In this document: one piece after another, positions 12,387 through 23,745 of the stretch | Layout of the letters: each line of letters begins with the position of its first letter | Position numbering within the stretch: position 1 is the stretch's first letter | Assembly (NCBI GenBank): GCA_012184525.1 | Contig: WOFQ01000059.1 | Coordinates: forward strand, 161,381-225,380 | DNA: 64,000 bases | Origin: Xenoacremonium recifei | Taxonomy: Eukaryota; Ascomycota; Sordariomycetes; Hypocreales; Nectriaceae | Direction of reading: 5' to 3' | Made by a program: the position numbers and the translations under genes | Notes under the pieces: generated by a model | What the model was told of the DNA's origin: nothing | The model's input: only the letters and a program-made list of their open reading frames with translations | The model's database searches: none

Positions 12387-13543
12387 CTTTGTCCTGGTAT
12401 GGCCTTGTGCGAGGCAGGCAATCGTGCAGCATTATTGGCGTGAGGTTGCTTGCAAGTGAAGCGCCTGGTCGAGCTGTTAGAGGGAAAGCAGCTTTACGCG
12501 GTGGGAGACGCGGATGCCTGAAGCTTGACGCGAGAAGGAGAGCGAAGTCACGTGCAATGCGCCAGCGCTGAGCCAGTGCTAAAACCAGCCCTGAGCTACT
12601 CATCACTCATCACTGGACAGCACCAACAGCCCACCCCATCACTTGTCACTTTGGATCGGATCTGAGGATTTCCTTTTTGCTGTCCGTATTTTCTTTTTCC
12701 CTCGATCGATTACCCGCCCCAAGACTGCTAAAGCACGGCAACTGCACACGATGCGGGATTTCATTGGGCAAGGTGCGTTTGCGCGCGAGGCAGCGGGATC
12801 TGCTGAGTCTGGGGAAATGCAGCACTGAATCTCCTCGAGCAACGTCATCATGGACTCGATATCCGACTGCAACCCTACATGGCCTTCGATGGCCTGATGT
12901 TCCCGGAGAAAGGCCTCGTGCCTGACTCGTGCGTGGCCTGCATCTTCATCGCTTACTCGCGACTGCATGCACAATTATAGCGGAGGCATCGTCCCAGCAC
13001 AACGTGGAATAGCTGGTGGGGGCAGCGAGACATCGGTGTCGATCCCCTACGGCTAAGGCGCTGGCTCTCCTTTTAGCGAGCCGTCACTCGCGTGGTGTAA
13101 GGGGCGAGCTGGAGATGCCCTCATCGACCTCTCGGAACGCATCCCTCAGGGGTCGACAAGACCGGACGAGATGGCGCTCGGACAATCAGATCACCTGTGC
13201 AGCACAGCATCGCATCGCATCAGCATCAGCCGCACTCTGATTATCTGCGGAGGATGCAGGAGAACCGCACGCTAGCCGTCTCTGTCTGCGGAGGAGAGGC
13301 AGAATGGCGCAACAATCCACTTGGCCGCAATAACACGTTCGACACTGGCCAGTGCGCTTCATACGTGAGGGGTTTCCCAGCTTCATGAGCGTCTTTAAAC
13401 GAATGGATGAACACGTCTGCCTTCTGAGCTCTTGCCACTGCTTTAAATCAGCTTCTCAGCTGCTCTTATACGTCTCTACTTGTCCGATTGAAGGCTTGTC
13501 CGCATATGGAGCCAACAACTCTCCCTCAAATTGAGTCGCCACG
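12387..13543. other. Divergent intergenic region, MRE11 to F-box gene
   Basis: About 1.15 kb with no supported gene. It must hold both divergent promoters. Short frames on both strands lack domains, and no repeat longer than a few bases was noticed. Confidence 0.5.
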
Positions 13544-15070
13544 ATGGAAACACTCTCGGAGCCAATCAACCTCAAGCACACTGGTCTCGACAGCCTACCG
13601 ATAGAGCTCATCGCGGACATCTGTCGCAACTTGTGTATGCATTGCCGTCGTGCGCGCATTGTCGATGTCTGTCCCGAGGATGTGCTGCAAGCTCATGAAG
13701 AGCAGATGGCACTGTCGTGTCTAAGTCGCACCTCGAGACTGTTCCGTGCTGCCGCCCAGCCAATTCTCTTCCACTTCTACCACACTGGAAGCCATTCTTG
13801 CCCGAATTCCATGTCCTCTCCACCAAGACACGAGGTTCAGAGGACCGAAGCCTTTCTTCAAGCTATCCTTCAGCGGCCCGACCTGGCTCCATGTGTACGT
13901 GCGCTGTCCTTCTTCGCATCCAAGCCTGCAACAGTAGAAAATATTACCCCGGAAACCCAACAACTCTTCCGCCAGGCCGGGCGGAGTTTGGGGTTTCGGG
14001 ATGTCGGCCATTATGCCCACGTCGACTCCAAATGGTTACAAGAAGCAGCCATCATGGCAATTCCTTTCTTGGAGCAGCTTCTTCTTCACCGTTCCTCCCA
14101 AGAAGGCTTGCAATACCTGAAGGATTCCCCTCGTAGGCTTCCAAGCCTGAGGTACCTTGTTCTCCCTGGCCGTCGCACGCGGTTTGACGAGTCCTATCAC
14201 ATACAAGAAATGCAGGACCTGTTAGTCAAGGCCGAGAACCTTGAAGTCTTGGCTGGCAGCGATTGCGACTCGGGCACAGACATCCCGGCGCGAGAAATGT
14301 GGCGAATGGAAGACTGGCGGACGCCATTTTCGCATCTCCGTCGGCTGTCTCTTCACGGTCTCGACCCCGAGAACATCGGCAAGATCCTGAGATTCTGTCC
14401 CAAGATTGAAGACTTTGAGTACTTCTGTGACGTCGACAAATACACGGTGCTGCAGCCAGAGCACATGGAGCCTGTCCGACACAAGCTGCGACGGTTCTGC
14501 TATACCGCAACGTGTTATGAGAACACCAAGGGAGGACCGCAGGATGTGATTGAGCTGATGACACACTTCATGAGCTGGGATCCGTCGTTACGAGCCGACT
14601 TCAGCTTCGGCGCCTTCCCTAAGCTGGAGATCCTCGAGGTCGAGCAGATGCTCCTGTATGGACCTGTCTTCCACGAGGAGGGCAGGATGGAGCGGTTCGA
14701 AGCCCTGCGGGAGAGTGGTCCCGAACTATTCATGGCCAGCCTCCCCGGGTCACTCCAGGTTCTCCATATCGGCATGGTCATTGCCTGGCCGGAGCTCTAT
14801 CGCGACCTTCTCGGGATGTCAGAGAAGCTCTACCGGTTCCCGCACCTAAAGGTCGTGGCCATAGATCCGTTTGACATTCCGCAGGATGAAGAGATCGAAC
14901 ACTTGCACGATGCTTTTGCCTCGCAGGGAGTTGCTTTCTTTGTCGGCTCGACGACACAGACGCCCTTCTCGCGGGGCATGATGGGCGTGCGGCCGGGACA
15001 CACAGAACCGTTGGACAACGCCGGGTTGCGTTTTCCGCTCGAGAAAGGCCCAGAGACGGCGTACTTGTGA
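13544..15070 (+). CDS. F-box-like protein of unknown target
   Basis: An intronless 508-aa frame. Residues about 14-32 (LDSLPIELIADICRNL) fit the start of an F-box: LxxLPxEL, then a hydrophobic helix continuing through SCLSRTSRLFRAAAQPILF. The rest is leucine-rich and organised like the irregular LRR/F-box proteins common in filamentous ascomycetes (LRYLVLPGR, LRRLSLHGLD, LEILEVEQM, LKVVAIDPFD). By family it would be an SCF ubiquitin-ligase adaptor with a C-terminal substrate-binding face; the substrate cannot be told. The start at 13544 is the first ATG and gives the complete F-box. Three internal in-phase ATGs are less likely starts. Confidence 0.75.
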   Translation: METLSEPINLKHTGLDSLPIELIADICRNLCMHCRRARIVDVCPEDVLQAHEEQMALSCLSRTSRLFRAAAQPILFHFYHTGSHSCPNSMSSPPRHEVQRTEAFLQAILQRPDLAPCVRALSFFASKPATVENITPETQQLFRQAGRSLGFRDVGHYAHVDSKWLQEAAIMAIPFLEQLLLHRSSQEGLQYLKDSPRRLPSLRYLVLPGRRTRFDESYHIQEMQDLLVKAENLEVLAGSDCDSGTDIPAREMWRMEDWRTPFSHLRRLSLHGLDPENIGKILRFCPKIEDFEYFCDVDKYTVLQPEHMEPVRHKLRRFCYTATCYENTKGGPQDVIELMTHFMSWDPSLRADFSFGAFPKLEILEVEQMLLYGPVFHEEGRMERFEALRESGPELFMASLPGSLQVLHIGMVIAWPELYRDLLGMSEKLYRFPHLKVVAIDPFDIPQDEEIEHLHDAFASQGVAFFVGSTTQTPFSRGMMGVRPGHTEPLDNAGLRFPLEKGPETAYL

Positions 15071-16400
15071 TTTTATTCTTGTTCTTGGTTTGCCCTGGGC
15101 GGCTTACCGGTTCTGATTCTGCTTGATGCAACAATATTCCCCGGTTTAAATTCAATGGGCTAGGAGTTTGATCAGGTCAATGTACGCTTTGTTTCCAGTA
15201 TGCGACATCGTAAATAGAAATATTTCGAGTTCATGTTTGAGTCTAGATTTGTTATCTGTTATCTCACACTATCCTCATACTTCTACCTCCAATTTCTCTC
15301 CTATGCCAGTGGTGGTCCCTCTCGGAAGTTGAGATCCACGTTCGTCCCTGCAACCGGAAGTGCAGATAAACCCTAGATTTATTGAAGACACTGGCTTTAT
15401 TCCTAGCACTGCCTTGCTTGCATATAAATTATATATATCCCAGGGCAGTCTCAAGAATGATCCTAGTGTCTGCTTTTATTATTCACCTGTACTGTGAATC
15501 ACTATCCTACCTCATGTAACTGCTTAATGCGTAGTAATAATAACCGAGGAAGGAGCTGTTGAGCATCAATTTCCTTCTATCGTGCTCATTTCAAAGCTCT
15601 CACAGCCTTCATCCCACTAACTCACTAACCCTGTCTCGCTTCCCTCTTTCAACTCCGTTCTACTTCTTCAGCTTTCACTTCACTTTCTGTGGTCTTCTTA
15701 CCGGCTATTCGTCCTCCCTCACTCTCTTCTGCTGCTCTCACACTTCCTCCTTTCAGTCCAATCTTCGTGATCTCCTTGACAACTCAACACCTCCCCAAGT
15801 GTCTACATCTGTGAGTGCAACCTGCTGAGCTATGGTTCAGGCTGTGCTAATCGTTGCCACAGTTTCTCTAACAGGCTGCTGTTGCTTTCAGACTGCATAC
15901 CAAACTAGAGCGCACTTAGCATACGTCAGTATTGGATGCTTCTCTCGTTTCCGTTACAGTATTACTCACGCCTGCAAATAGATCCGTCTCACGGCCTAGC
16001 AGGCGGCTTGTTCTGGGAAATCTACGGTATGCCGCGCTCATTATACTGTTGCAGCCTATTCTAACACTAACTCTAGACTGTTTGTCTTCCACTCCCTGTC
16101 TAGAACGATCGCGTTGCCCATTGTTCCGGTAGCGCGAAGACATCCGTCGCAATACTCGGCGAAGACCGCATTCAGACTGCGCGGGCCTTGCACGTTGACC
16201 AGTCGGAAGTGGTAGGAACCCGCATGATAGGTCAAGAGTCAGCTGCTAACGAAGAACAAGACATGAAAACGCTCCATATGGAAGGGCCCGAACCCTGCTT
16301 CCTTTTGATCGGCCAGCAAAGGTTAACATGACCAAATTCTTCGAATCTTTCACTCAACATATTGTGAGACAATATTACTTTGTCTTCGATACATGCTAAC
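15071..16400. other. Gene-poor, possibly 5' part of the decayed helicase
   Basis: F-box gene 3' flank followed by a pyrimidine-rich stretch (15560-15800) resembling a fungal 5' UTR. Some sequence after 15800 may be the eroded N-terminal half of the SNF2 relic downstream, but no domain is readable. Confidence 0.35.
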
Positions 16401-17558
16401 TCTGGCTGTCCGCAGCATCCTCTTGAGAAATCCTTTTCTCGCACCTACGCCGTGAAAGCTTTCTCGACAACCCTCAAGCCTGATCAGGTCAAAGGCGAAA
16501 AGAAACTGAACATGTTCGGTAACCCTCACCCAGATCTTCAACCCTCACTCAAATCTCTATCCTCATCCTGATCTCGATTCGTGATACCGAACCCTCAAGG
16601 CGTAGGTCTTGGAAGATCGCTCACAGCAGGGGTCGCTGCAATGGAAGTCCGCAAAGGCCTTCTCCCAAATTGTGGCTTCATTTTAATTGTTTGCCGACCA
16701 GCCTGCATCTATCAGTGGTACCATGAAACTGAGAGACACTACAAAGAGGTAAGACTTTGCTGGCCTTTATTGTCGCAGTCAATGACTGACCCTACATTGC
16801 AGGACCAAAAGCCCTCCGTCATTATCTTGGACATCCAGCACTTCAGTCCCTCGAAGCTGCTTGAATACGACATTGTCATCTGCACCACCAATTTCCCGAG
16901 GAATAGATTTGAAGATTTATTGAAGGCGCAGGCACTTCGGTTCGCCGCTAGTCAACAAATCGGCCTTTAAAAGGGAAGACTACGCGCCTGCACGCCTCTT
17001 CACGCGGCGGAACACACGAACAAGGGGAAGAACATCGCCGTATTGATCCTGGACGAGCCACACGACGCGAAGAACGGCAAGTCACAGCTCAACCAGGCGA
17101 TCCGGTCCCTAACCTATCATCGCGCCTTTCTACTGTCGATCTTCGGGGAGACACGCGGCCAGTTTGACCATCTCAATCCCTCGTGATTGGCCATGGACCC
17201 TGCGAGAGTGAACGGCCAAGTCAGGCCTCTTGGACATGGTCCACGAGGCGCTGAACAACATGGGCTCCGCCTCGGAATGGAGGCGTTGAACGGCACTTTG
17301 AAAGTAGGGGAAAGGGCCCGCATCGCTGCACACTTCAACAAACCGGACACCAAGCTGAACCTGCTATTGTTGAGCGCTCCTTCAGGTGGAATAGGCCTGA
17401 ATCTAGCAGGTGCTTCACGGGTACTGATCTGCGAGCATTTTTGGACAAATGGGTCACGAGAGCAGGCGATCGGGAGGGCACATCGCTTGGGACAGACGAC
17501 GGGTTTACGAGCTGATTGGGAAAGGGTTTGGGGTAGCAAGGTCAGGGATTCAGAGTAG
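16401..17558 (+). pseudogene. Decayed SNF2-family helicase
   Basis: Scattered frames carry the ordered motifs of a SNF2/Rad5-type ATPase. At 16598-16660 there is a motif I relic, GVGLGRSLTAGVAAMEVRKG, with Arg in place of the Walker A Lys. At 16671-16740 a motif Ia-like LIVCRPACIYQWYHE is visible. At 17035-17140 there is a DEAH-like LILDEPHDAKN followed by HRAFLLS. At 17290-17500 motifs V/VI appear (SAPSGGIGLNLAGASR, REQAIGRAHRLGQT). The pieces lie in different frames separated by stops. The region between motif III and motif V, several hundred residues in intact members, is missing. I infer an inactivated, internally deleted copy. Introns cannot account for the loss of the central domain. 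Confidence 0.75.
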
Positions 17559-17672
17559 TACATTTAGATTAGGGATTCAGATTAAGGATTTAAATTAGGG
17601 ATTTGGATCGAATATTTACATTAGGGATTCGGGTCGAACATTTACCTTAGGGATTCAGATAAGGGATCTAGT
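17559..17672. repeat. 26-bp tandem repeat containing TTAGGG
   Basis: TTAGGGATTCAG or TTAGGGATTTGG/CGG recurs at 17569, 17595, 17621 and 17647, exactly 26 bp apart. Degenerate filler of the form GATYRRATATTTACA lies between. A partial further unit follows (AAGGGATC). It lies immediately after the last readable codon of the SNF2 relic. Confidence 0.85.
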
Positions 17673-18352
17673 CTCAGTATCTTGATCAGTATCACTGTTT
17701 TACGGTTGGACATTTCTTAGGAGTTGTTGAGGTGTGCGATAGTCAGAACCAAGGGAGAGCCAGAAGCTAACGAAGACATGAAGTATGGATTCAAACGATT
17801 CCATTTAATGTACATTTCTTTTGTAACTATTAGTACAGCTACCGTTACGGTTAAAAGTACAGCCAAGCGCTGGTATCCAGGCCTTTTTTTTTCTATCCAG
17901 ATACAATACAGTACTTTATCATGGCCCATCCACACACCGGGGGCGCCCCGCCACTATGCCCCAAAAACACCAGATAAAAATCTCAAAAATCATAGTAGTC
18001 ATCGATCCTCAGCAAGGATCTCCTGCCGTGTCTCTCCTTTGAACAAAAAAACGCCAACCGGAGACTATTTCAGCCCTTGATGAAGTCTCCTTTCCGATGA
18101 GCCCTCCAAAAACTCATGTCATGTCAAGCCTCAAACCAGTGAGGTGTCTGTGTCGTCCCAAAAAGTCGCTTTCTATACCGCCGTGTCCGCAGCCTTTTCG
18201 TCTTTTTCGCTGTGTCGCTATCGTCACGCTCTTCGGGTGTGGTGTTATTAATCATGTGTGGGCGTGTATGTGCGTGTGTGGTGCCGGGGTGTGTAGTAAG
18301 ATCATTTGGTGTGGGCGCTGATTCCTTTTTCGACTTCAGAGCCCTCTGGGTC
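17673..18352. other. Intergenic, 3' side of the Siw14-like gene
   Basis: No supported gene. Contains a GTGTGTGTGCG-like low-complexity patch around 18240-18300. Probably the 3' UTR of the minus-strand phosphatase. Confidence 0.4.
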
Positions 18353-19410
18353 CTATTTCAGAAGTCGATCGTGGGAGTTTGTTGGGGAGGGCGACATAAA
18401 TGAGCCCGTAATCATCCACAGCATGATTACAGTTGCCGTGAAGATGATGAGGCGAAAGAACAGCCTGTCATTTCGTCCCCTTGATTGAATGCGTTCCATC
18501 ACTGACTCTCGTAGGCTCGACACCTGAAAGGCTCGAAGGTACTCGACGTCACAGTCTCGCGCCTTGAGTTCGGCATACCTTCGGTACTCGTCCACGACGG
18601 CTTCAGTATTCCATCCGGAAACCTTGCGCACCACACCGACGACACAGCCGGTGCGGTGCTTGCCGTGATTGCAGTGGATCAGCAGGGGGTAGTTTTGCTG
18701 ATCAAAGATGATGCTGAGAATCGATCTCATGGTTCGGATGGGGATGGCCTCCTTCTTGGTGCCCTTCATGTTGAAAACAACCTGGCGAATACCGTTCTGA
18801 GCCACAAAGGCACCGAGATCGTGATCCAGCTCATCAGTTTTTACAAGGGTTCTAAAGTTTGTCAGTCAAAGATCCTCGAAGCTTCTTGATGGATCATAGA
18901 CTCACATAATGGTCTTCAATCCCAGACTCTGAATGTAGTCGTAATTGTCGGGTCTGGGATAGCTGCTGCGGTAGACACCTGGAACCACAACGCCAAAGTT
19001 GTGGGGTCGCCCATTGAGAGACACTGAGCGCTCCGATTGACTGGCGGAAGTGGATGTAGATGAAGATGAAGACATGACTGGAAGACAGGTCAGCACAAAT
19101 CCTTGGATTCAGGAGCAGAAGACGTACCGGACACGGAATCGCTCGATCGGCTGTTGTTGGACACGACTTCCTTGGGCGGGAGCGAATTTTGAGAACCAGC
19201 AATGGCAGCAGCCTCTTTTATGGAAACACCGAAACGAGCCTCTTGAGCGTCTCTTGACTGATGCGATGGCATATCGTCGGTGATCGAACTGCGCGAGCTT
19301 CGTCTTGATCGGTAAGAGGTCTGAGAGGAGATTTGGGAGGAAGTCGGGAGGGGTTCCTGTCGGGAGTCGGGTTCATTTATATAAGCCCGGGAGCTGCGTT
19401 TCGAGGCCAT
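18353..19410 (-). CDS. SIW14: Siw14-type tyrosine/inositol-pyrophosphate phosphatase, tail-anchored
   Basis: Three exons, 19410-19128, 19077-18906 and 18851-18353 (complement), give 317 aa. A Ser/Arg-rich disordered N-terminus of about 110 residues is followed by the fungal/plant atypical dual-specificity phosphatase domain. It opens with FGVVVPGVYRSSYPRPDNY and reaches the active-site loop HCNHGKHRTGC (CX5R). In yeast, Siw14 cleaves the 5-beta-phosphate of inositol pyrophosphates. Unlike the yeast protein, this one ends in a hydrophobic stretch (FFRLIIFTATVIMLWMITGS) about 15 residues from the C-terminus. That pattern suggests tail anchoring in an intracellular membrane. Both introns are GT-AG. 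The family assignment is firm; the substrate is inferred. Confidence 0.88.
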
Positions 19411-22400
19411 GGTAGAGTTTGTTGAGAGAGGCCCGGAGAATTTCAGGGTTGTGTATGTCGGGAGAGTTACTTTTTACTCTGAAAGTATCGTGACGACGTA
19501 GAGGATCGTGGGCAGGATGGGAAGGGCCTGCGGTGGAAGGAGACGTCGGTCGGCGGAGAGAGGTAGAGTCGAGAGGCGGATGTCGATGATTGGAGAGGCC
19601 GACGAAGGCGTCTAGAGCGTGACGGGGATCTAGGCGTCTCGTCCTTTTGAAGTCGAAGTCGCGGGGGTGGACTCAGAAGCAGCCTCGGAGGATGCTCGCT
19701 AGACAGCGCAGCGGCCGAAGTTACAACGTCGTGAGATTCATCTTGACGGAAACGAGGTGGTCCAGAATCTCCATCTTTGTCAGAAGGGGAAACAGGAGAG
19801 AGTGAGGGAGCTGGGATCTGGGCGCGCGTGGGGGTTTATGGCGAATTGCTCGGTGAAGCAGAAGGGACAAGGCTGGGGGAGGATGGGGATGGGATGGGAT
19901 GTTTGTAGACGAAGCCGAGAAGAGGGCGAGCGAGCAGGGCAGGGATTAGAGCACAGGCACGGGCGGAAGCAAGTTGGGAACGGCGGAGAGAGAAAGAAAA
20001 GACTGGGGACGGGGCAGAGAGTCTGGGCTGGCAGCGAGGTGGTGACGAGGATGACAAAAAAAGAGGCGCGGCCGGATGGGGAGAGACGAGATGAGACAAA
20101 CGAGGCCTGAAAGCCTGAGGAAGCAAAGGGTGGAGATATTTGGGGGCATCTGATTGGGTGATAGCTGGGGTCCTTGCCTGGACGGTGCCGGGTCTGTGCC
20201 TCAGGTGCGTTTACAGGGAGCTGCAGCACTGACGCGGTTGACTTACAGCGGGTTTCCAGGTACGTACTTGCCCCGTGCGCGGCGGGCCAATAGCGGGCGG
20301 ACCTTGAAAGCCGGCGCCAGACCCTGCTAGCCTGGACTCTCTCAGCAGCAGTCAGGAGACGGAGTCAAAGTATAAAACCACGAGCCGGCGGTTGGCAGAA
20401 AGCTAATCGTAAGCGAGCCAAAGAGCCACACGAGCTGGAGCGGGGGAGAGATGTGAAGGAAATTCGAGAGAAATGATGATGATGCCGAGTGAGTTGTATC
20501 TCGTCTCGCTTCACTCGGCAGAGCCTCCAGGGAGCCTCCCAGACACAACAGTGAGGCGGCGAATAACAGGCAAACAACCCGCAGGGATGCCAACTCACGC
20601 TGGCTGTCCAACTCTATCACCCCCCGGAACCGAGCGTTGGAGCGAAAAAAGGTGGTGTGGTGTAGGCGTCACTGAGCTGAGTGGCCGGCCCTAGGCTTAC
20701 AGAGTAGCGCTGGGCCTGTCGAGCCTCGACTCGACACTCCGCGACCAGGACCCTGATTTCGCTCCCGTCGTCATGCCCGTGCAGATCCTGGGCTGTCTGT
20801 GTCTTCCCCTCTCGTCGACGGCTGTGTCGCGGTGCTGGCTGGGCCTGGAATGGCATTGGAGCTGAAAACAGGTCTGGAGGGCCTCTGAGACCGCCCGTCA
20901 GATCATGGCCTCCATTTCACAAAGACCCCTTCTTTGTGTCGAGTCTGCAGGCGGTACAATGTCCTCAGCATGTCTCTGTCCCCAGCTGTCCGCTTTATTT
21001 TGTCTGCCATCTCCCCTGCTCGCGCTCGCGGCCGATTCGGCGCCACGCCTAGAGACGATCCAGTCCCAGCTCTACCGATCGAACCGTCGATACTTTGCCT
21101 CTGCTGGGATTCGCCGCAGCGATCCAAGTCACGCTGTTTTTTTTTTCCTCCTCTGGTTCTAAATCCGCAGCCCCAGAACTCTACGCAAATCTGTCACCGC
21201 GGCACCAGGGCTCTGCCCACCACCGACCGACCGTAATTACGGCTGGCTCGGAAATCGGAGTCTCCCAATGGTTTCGATGCTCGGGCTTTTCAGGCGTTGG
21301 GGGCCGTCGGCATTACCAATATCACGAGACGCGTTGCCACTGGCGCAGCTTTGTCTGTACACCGAGATGCTGACAGGCGACGTCACTGCTGGATGAGAGA
21401 TGACTGATGGAGGGGCTGCTGCTCGTCGTCGCGACGGATCTGTTCCCCGGAGACTTATGAAACTGGGGATCTGCCTGCCATCAGCAGGGCGAGCGTGCTC
21501 TGCGGGCGCTCTCCCAGGCTTCCAGGCTGATTCAGGATGTTCCACCACGCTCATCATCAGGGGCAGTGCCCATTCCTGCAAGATGGCACCCATGGGTGAC
21601 AACTTATGCCAGATCTCACGCCTCGTCACAGAGCCCCCAAAGGGTACTTCCACATGCTTCGTCCACAAGCTACGGGTACCTCACCCATGTGCGCTAAAGA
21701 CCACACTTGCATCTACTTTCAACCTAAGAAACCTCTACGATGTTGGTAACTTGGATTCTGCATAGGCATTCAGCCATTTCAAGAGATCCAGATCCCGTGG
21801 TGGTACCTCCATCACCCTCCTTCAAGACGCCTTTCAAAATACACTCTACGCCACCCGCCGCACCCGGCTAACCCCCCCGAAGATCTCGAGTCCGTCTGAA
21901 ACCTGCAGCATCCCACACACCGAGCAGCGGGATGCCGTGTCTCACTTGATGAAATCTTCACACCGAGACAGCCACGTAGCCATCGACTATTGATGCCCGA
22001 CCTGGAGCTGTTCGCTGATCCCACGTGAAGTCCTGCCCCTTTTGACACCGAGCTGAAGCTCTCGCGAGGCCCTGGCCCTGGCCAGCCCTGGCTGCTGCAT
22101 GGCTTGCCTCTTCGGGACACCGAGATCTCGAGGGCCCGTCCCGGGTGCCGCTGGGGAGCCTTGCTCGGACTGTGTCCCCGGGCCAATGGTCCGGGGTAGG
22201 GGACAAGATCCGGCAGGCAAGAGGTCGCGTGCGACGTCGACAACTCGGTGCTGCATTGGGTATTATTGCGTTCTCGAAATGGGTTCGTCCGCCATCTTCA
22301 GCCCGTTCGCGTGTGGGGGTTGGGGTCGGGGGGGATGCGCGGGCGCTCCCGCCGTGGTGTTGAGATCCAATGCGAGCGCAAGGAGCCAGGATGATGAAGT

Positions 22401-23463
22401 AAGTGATAGCTAAACTGGGCTGTCAATGAAATTGGACGTGCTGGATGCTTGAAACGGTTCAACTCCTGCATTGCTAGCTCTTCTGGTTGGCAATTAGCTC
22501 TCATCACTGGCTCGGTAACCTCCAACAGTTCCCTTCTCGTAATTCTTGCGCAAAAGGCTCTTGGGATTCATCAAGTTCGTGGACAGTCAGCTCAAGAATC
22601 TGTCCGTTCATATAGGTTTGACTGTAAGCAATGAACCAGAAACTCTTTCCTTGACCTTACCTATTCTTCTAATACTAAAGCTTTCCCTAAGTAACTACAT
22701 ATCCGGTCCCAAATCAGAGTCATAATCGTCTTCTATTCTAGCCTACCCTATATCTATAGATGGTCCTTAACTTCTATGGATCATGCACTCGACTTTCCAT
22801 CGATAATGCATTCATGTCTCTTTATGGATAATCCACATATTTATGGATGCTGCAGCAAGGTCAACTTCGGCAAGGCAGACATCTCCTTTTTCATGCAGGC
22901 CGTACTTTCGCCAGAGATGCAATGCTGGGCTGCGGATTGTCAGATCATCTCGATTATGTCAGAAGCCGGATGCGACTTCGGCGATGCAAGCGATGGAACC
23001 GAAGAATTGACCATTCCCGTCCCAATTCAAGCAAACGTGCTCTTTGTCGTACGAATTATTGGGTTCCGTCAATTTTTTGTTTGTTCTATAGCATACATTC
23101 ATCAGGTAGATACTTTGTGTATTCCTCTTTATCCCGACGAGTCTTTGAGTATCGGAACTACAAGCCCGACCAGGTCTTCCATCCCCACCGGCTTCTGCTC
23201 AAAACTGCCTCATACTGTGCAGCTGCACAACCACGGAATTCCCTCGTCTAATAATCTGCAGCCAATAAAAGAGACAGTCTAGTATTTGCTTATCCGCACA
23301 TGACGTCGAATGGTGTAATACCCCTCCGGGTTGAAGAGGGGTAACGAGTATTTGATCTCCTGCTCTTCCGGCAACTTGACTCTTTTCCTTTTGCATCATC
23401 CATTGTCTCCGTGACTCTCTGCCTGCAACTCCCAAACTTTCCAAACAACAAACAGCTGCTACG
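19411..23463. other. 4-kb gene-poor region between SIW14 and THI5
   Basis: Long promoter-type DNA. 19420-20230 is purine-rich on the + strand; frames there (for example 19757-20110 and its antisense) are low-complexity Ser/Pro or Gly/Arg translations. 20300-22400 is GC-rich with many overlapping, domain-less frames. A 168-codon frame at 22776-23282 has no recognisable domain or intron structure. None is called as a gene. Confidence 0.5.
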
Positions 23464-23465
23464 AT

Positions 23466-23712
23466 GTGAGCCAGAAACACGAGAATTATGGCACTTTCCA
23501 CTGTATCTGTCGGATCAAGGTAACGTTTAAAAGAACGCATCCGGGTGTTCGACCGCTGTGCTTTGTCTCGCTCCATGGCTGGCCTCCTGGTCAGTCCGTG
23601 GTCGCAGCTGAGCACGCGGCGATCTGAGAAATACCGGCGAACTTGATCTGGATAATACCAGCGAAAGGACATGCTTCTTTGACATCCATCCCCTCCGCTG
23701 TGCTGGTGGCAG
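23466..23712 (+). other. Candidate alternatively spliced 5' UTR intron of THI5
   Basis: Two possible donors, GTGAGC at 23466 and GTAACG at 23520, face one acceptor (ggtggcAG, ending 23712) upstream of the THI5 ATG at 23746. The TPP aptamer lies between the second donor and the acceptor. Using the second donor retains an ATG-TGA mini-frame at 23464 and a second upstream ATG at 23488. The second frame would run through the splice and overlap the THI5 start out of frame. Splice use is inferred, not observed. Confidence 0.6.
23537..23674 (+). promoter_or_regulatory. TPP riboswitch (THI element)
   Basis: The conserved core is present in order: CTGAGA at 23624-23629, the ATACCGGCGAACTTGATC segment, then CTGGATAATACCAGCGAAAG before the 3' P1 strand. 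P1 can pair GCATCC (23537-23542) with GGACATGC (3' side ending at 23674). An extended P3 arm lies between, as usual in fungi. Its place in the 5' UTR of a thiamine-pyrimidine gene matches Neurospora NMT1, where it controls alternative splicing. It binds thiamine pyrophosphate and lowers expression when thiamine is plentiful. Confidence 0.9.
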
Positions 23713-23745
23713 ACTGACCCTGGTAGCTTTGCTTGATCCGTCACC

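Noticed and set aside
17559..17672. True internal telomere
   Set aside because: TTAGGG occurs once per 26 bp, not in tandem; only a telomere-like core in a minisatellite.
19757..20229. Overlapping 117- and 149-codon frames on opposite strands
   Set aside because: Low-complexity purine/pyrimidine tract upstream of SIW14; translations are Gly/Arg- or Ser/Pro-rich without domains.
22776..23282. 168-codon plus frame before the THI5 leader
   Set aside because: No domain, no start context, unrelated composition; lies in promoter-type DNA.
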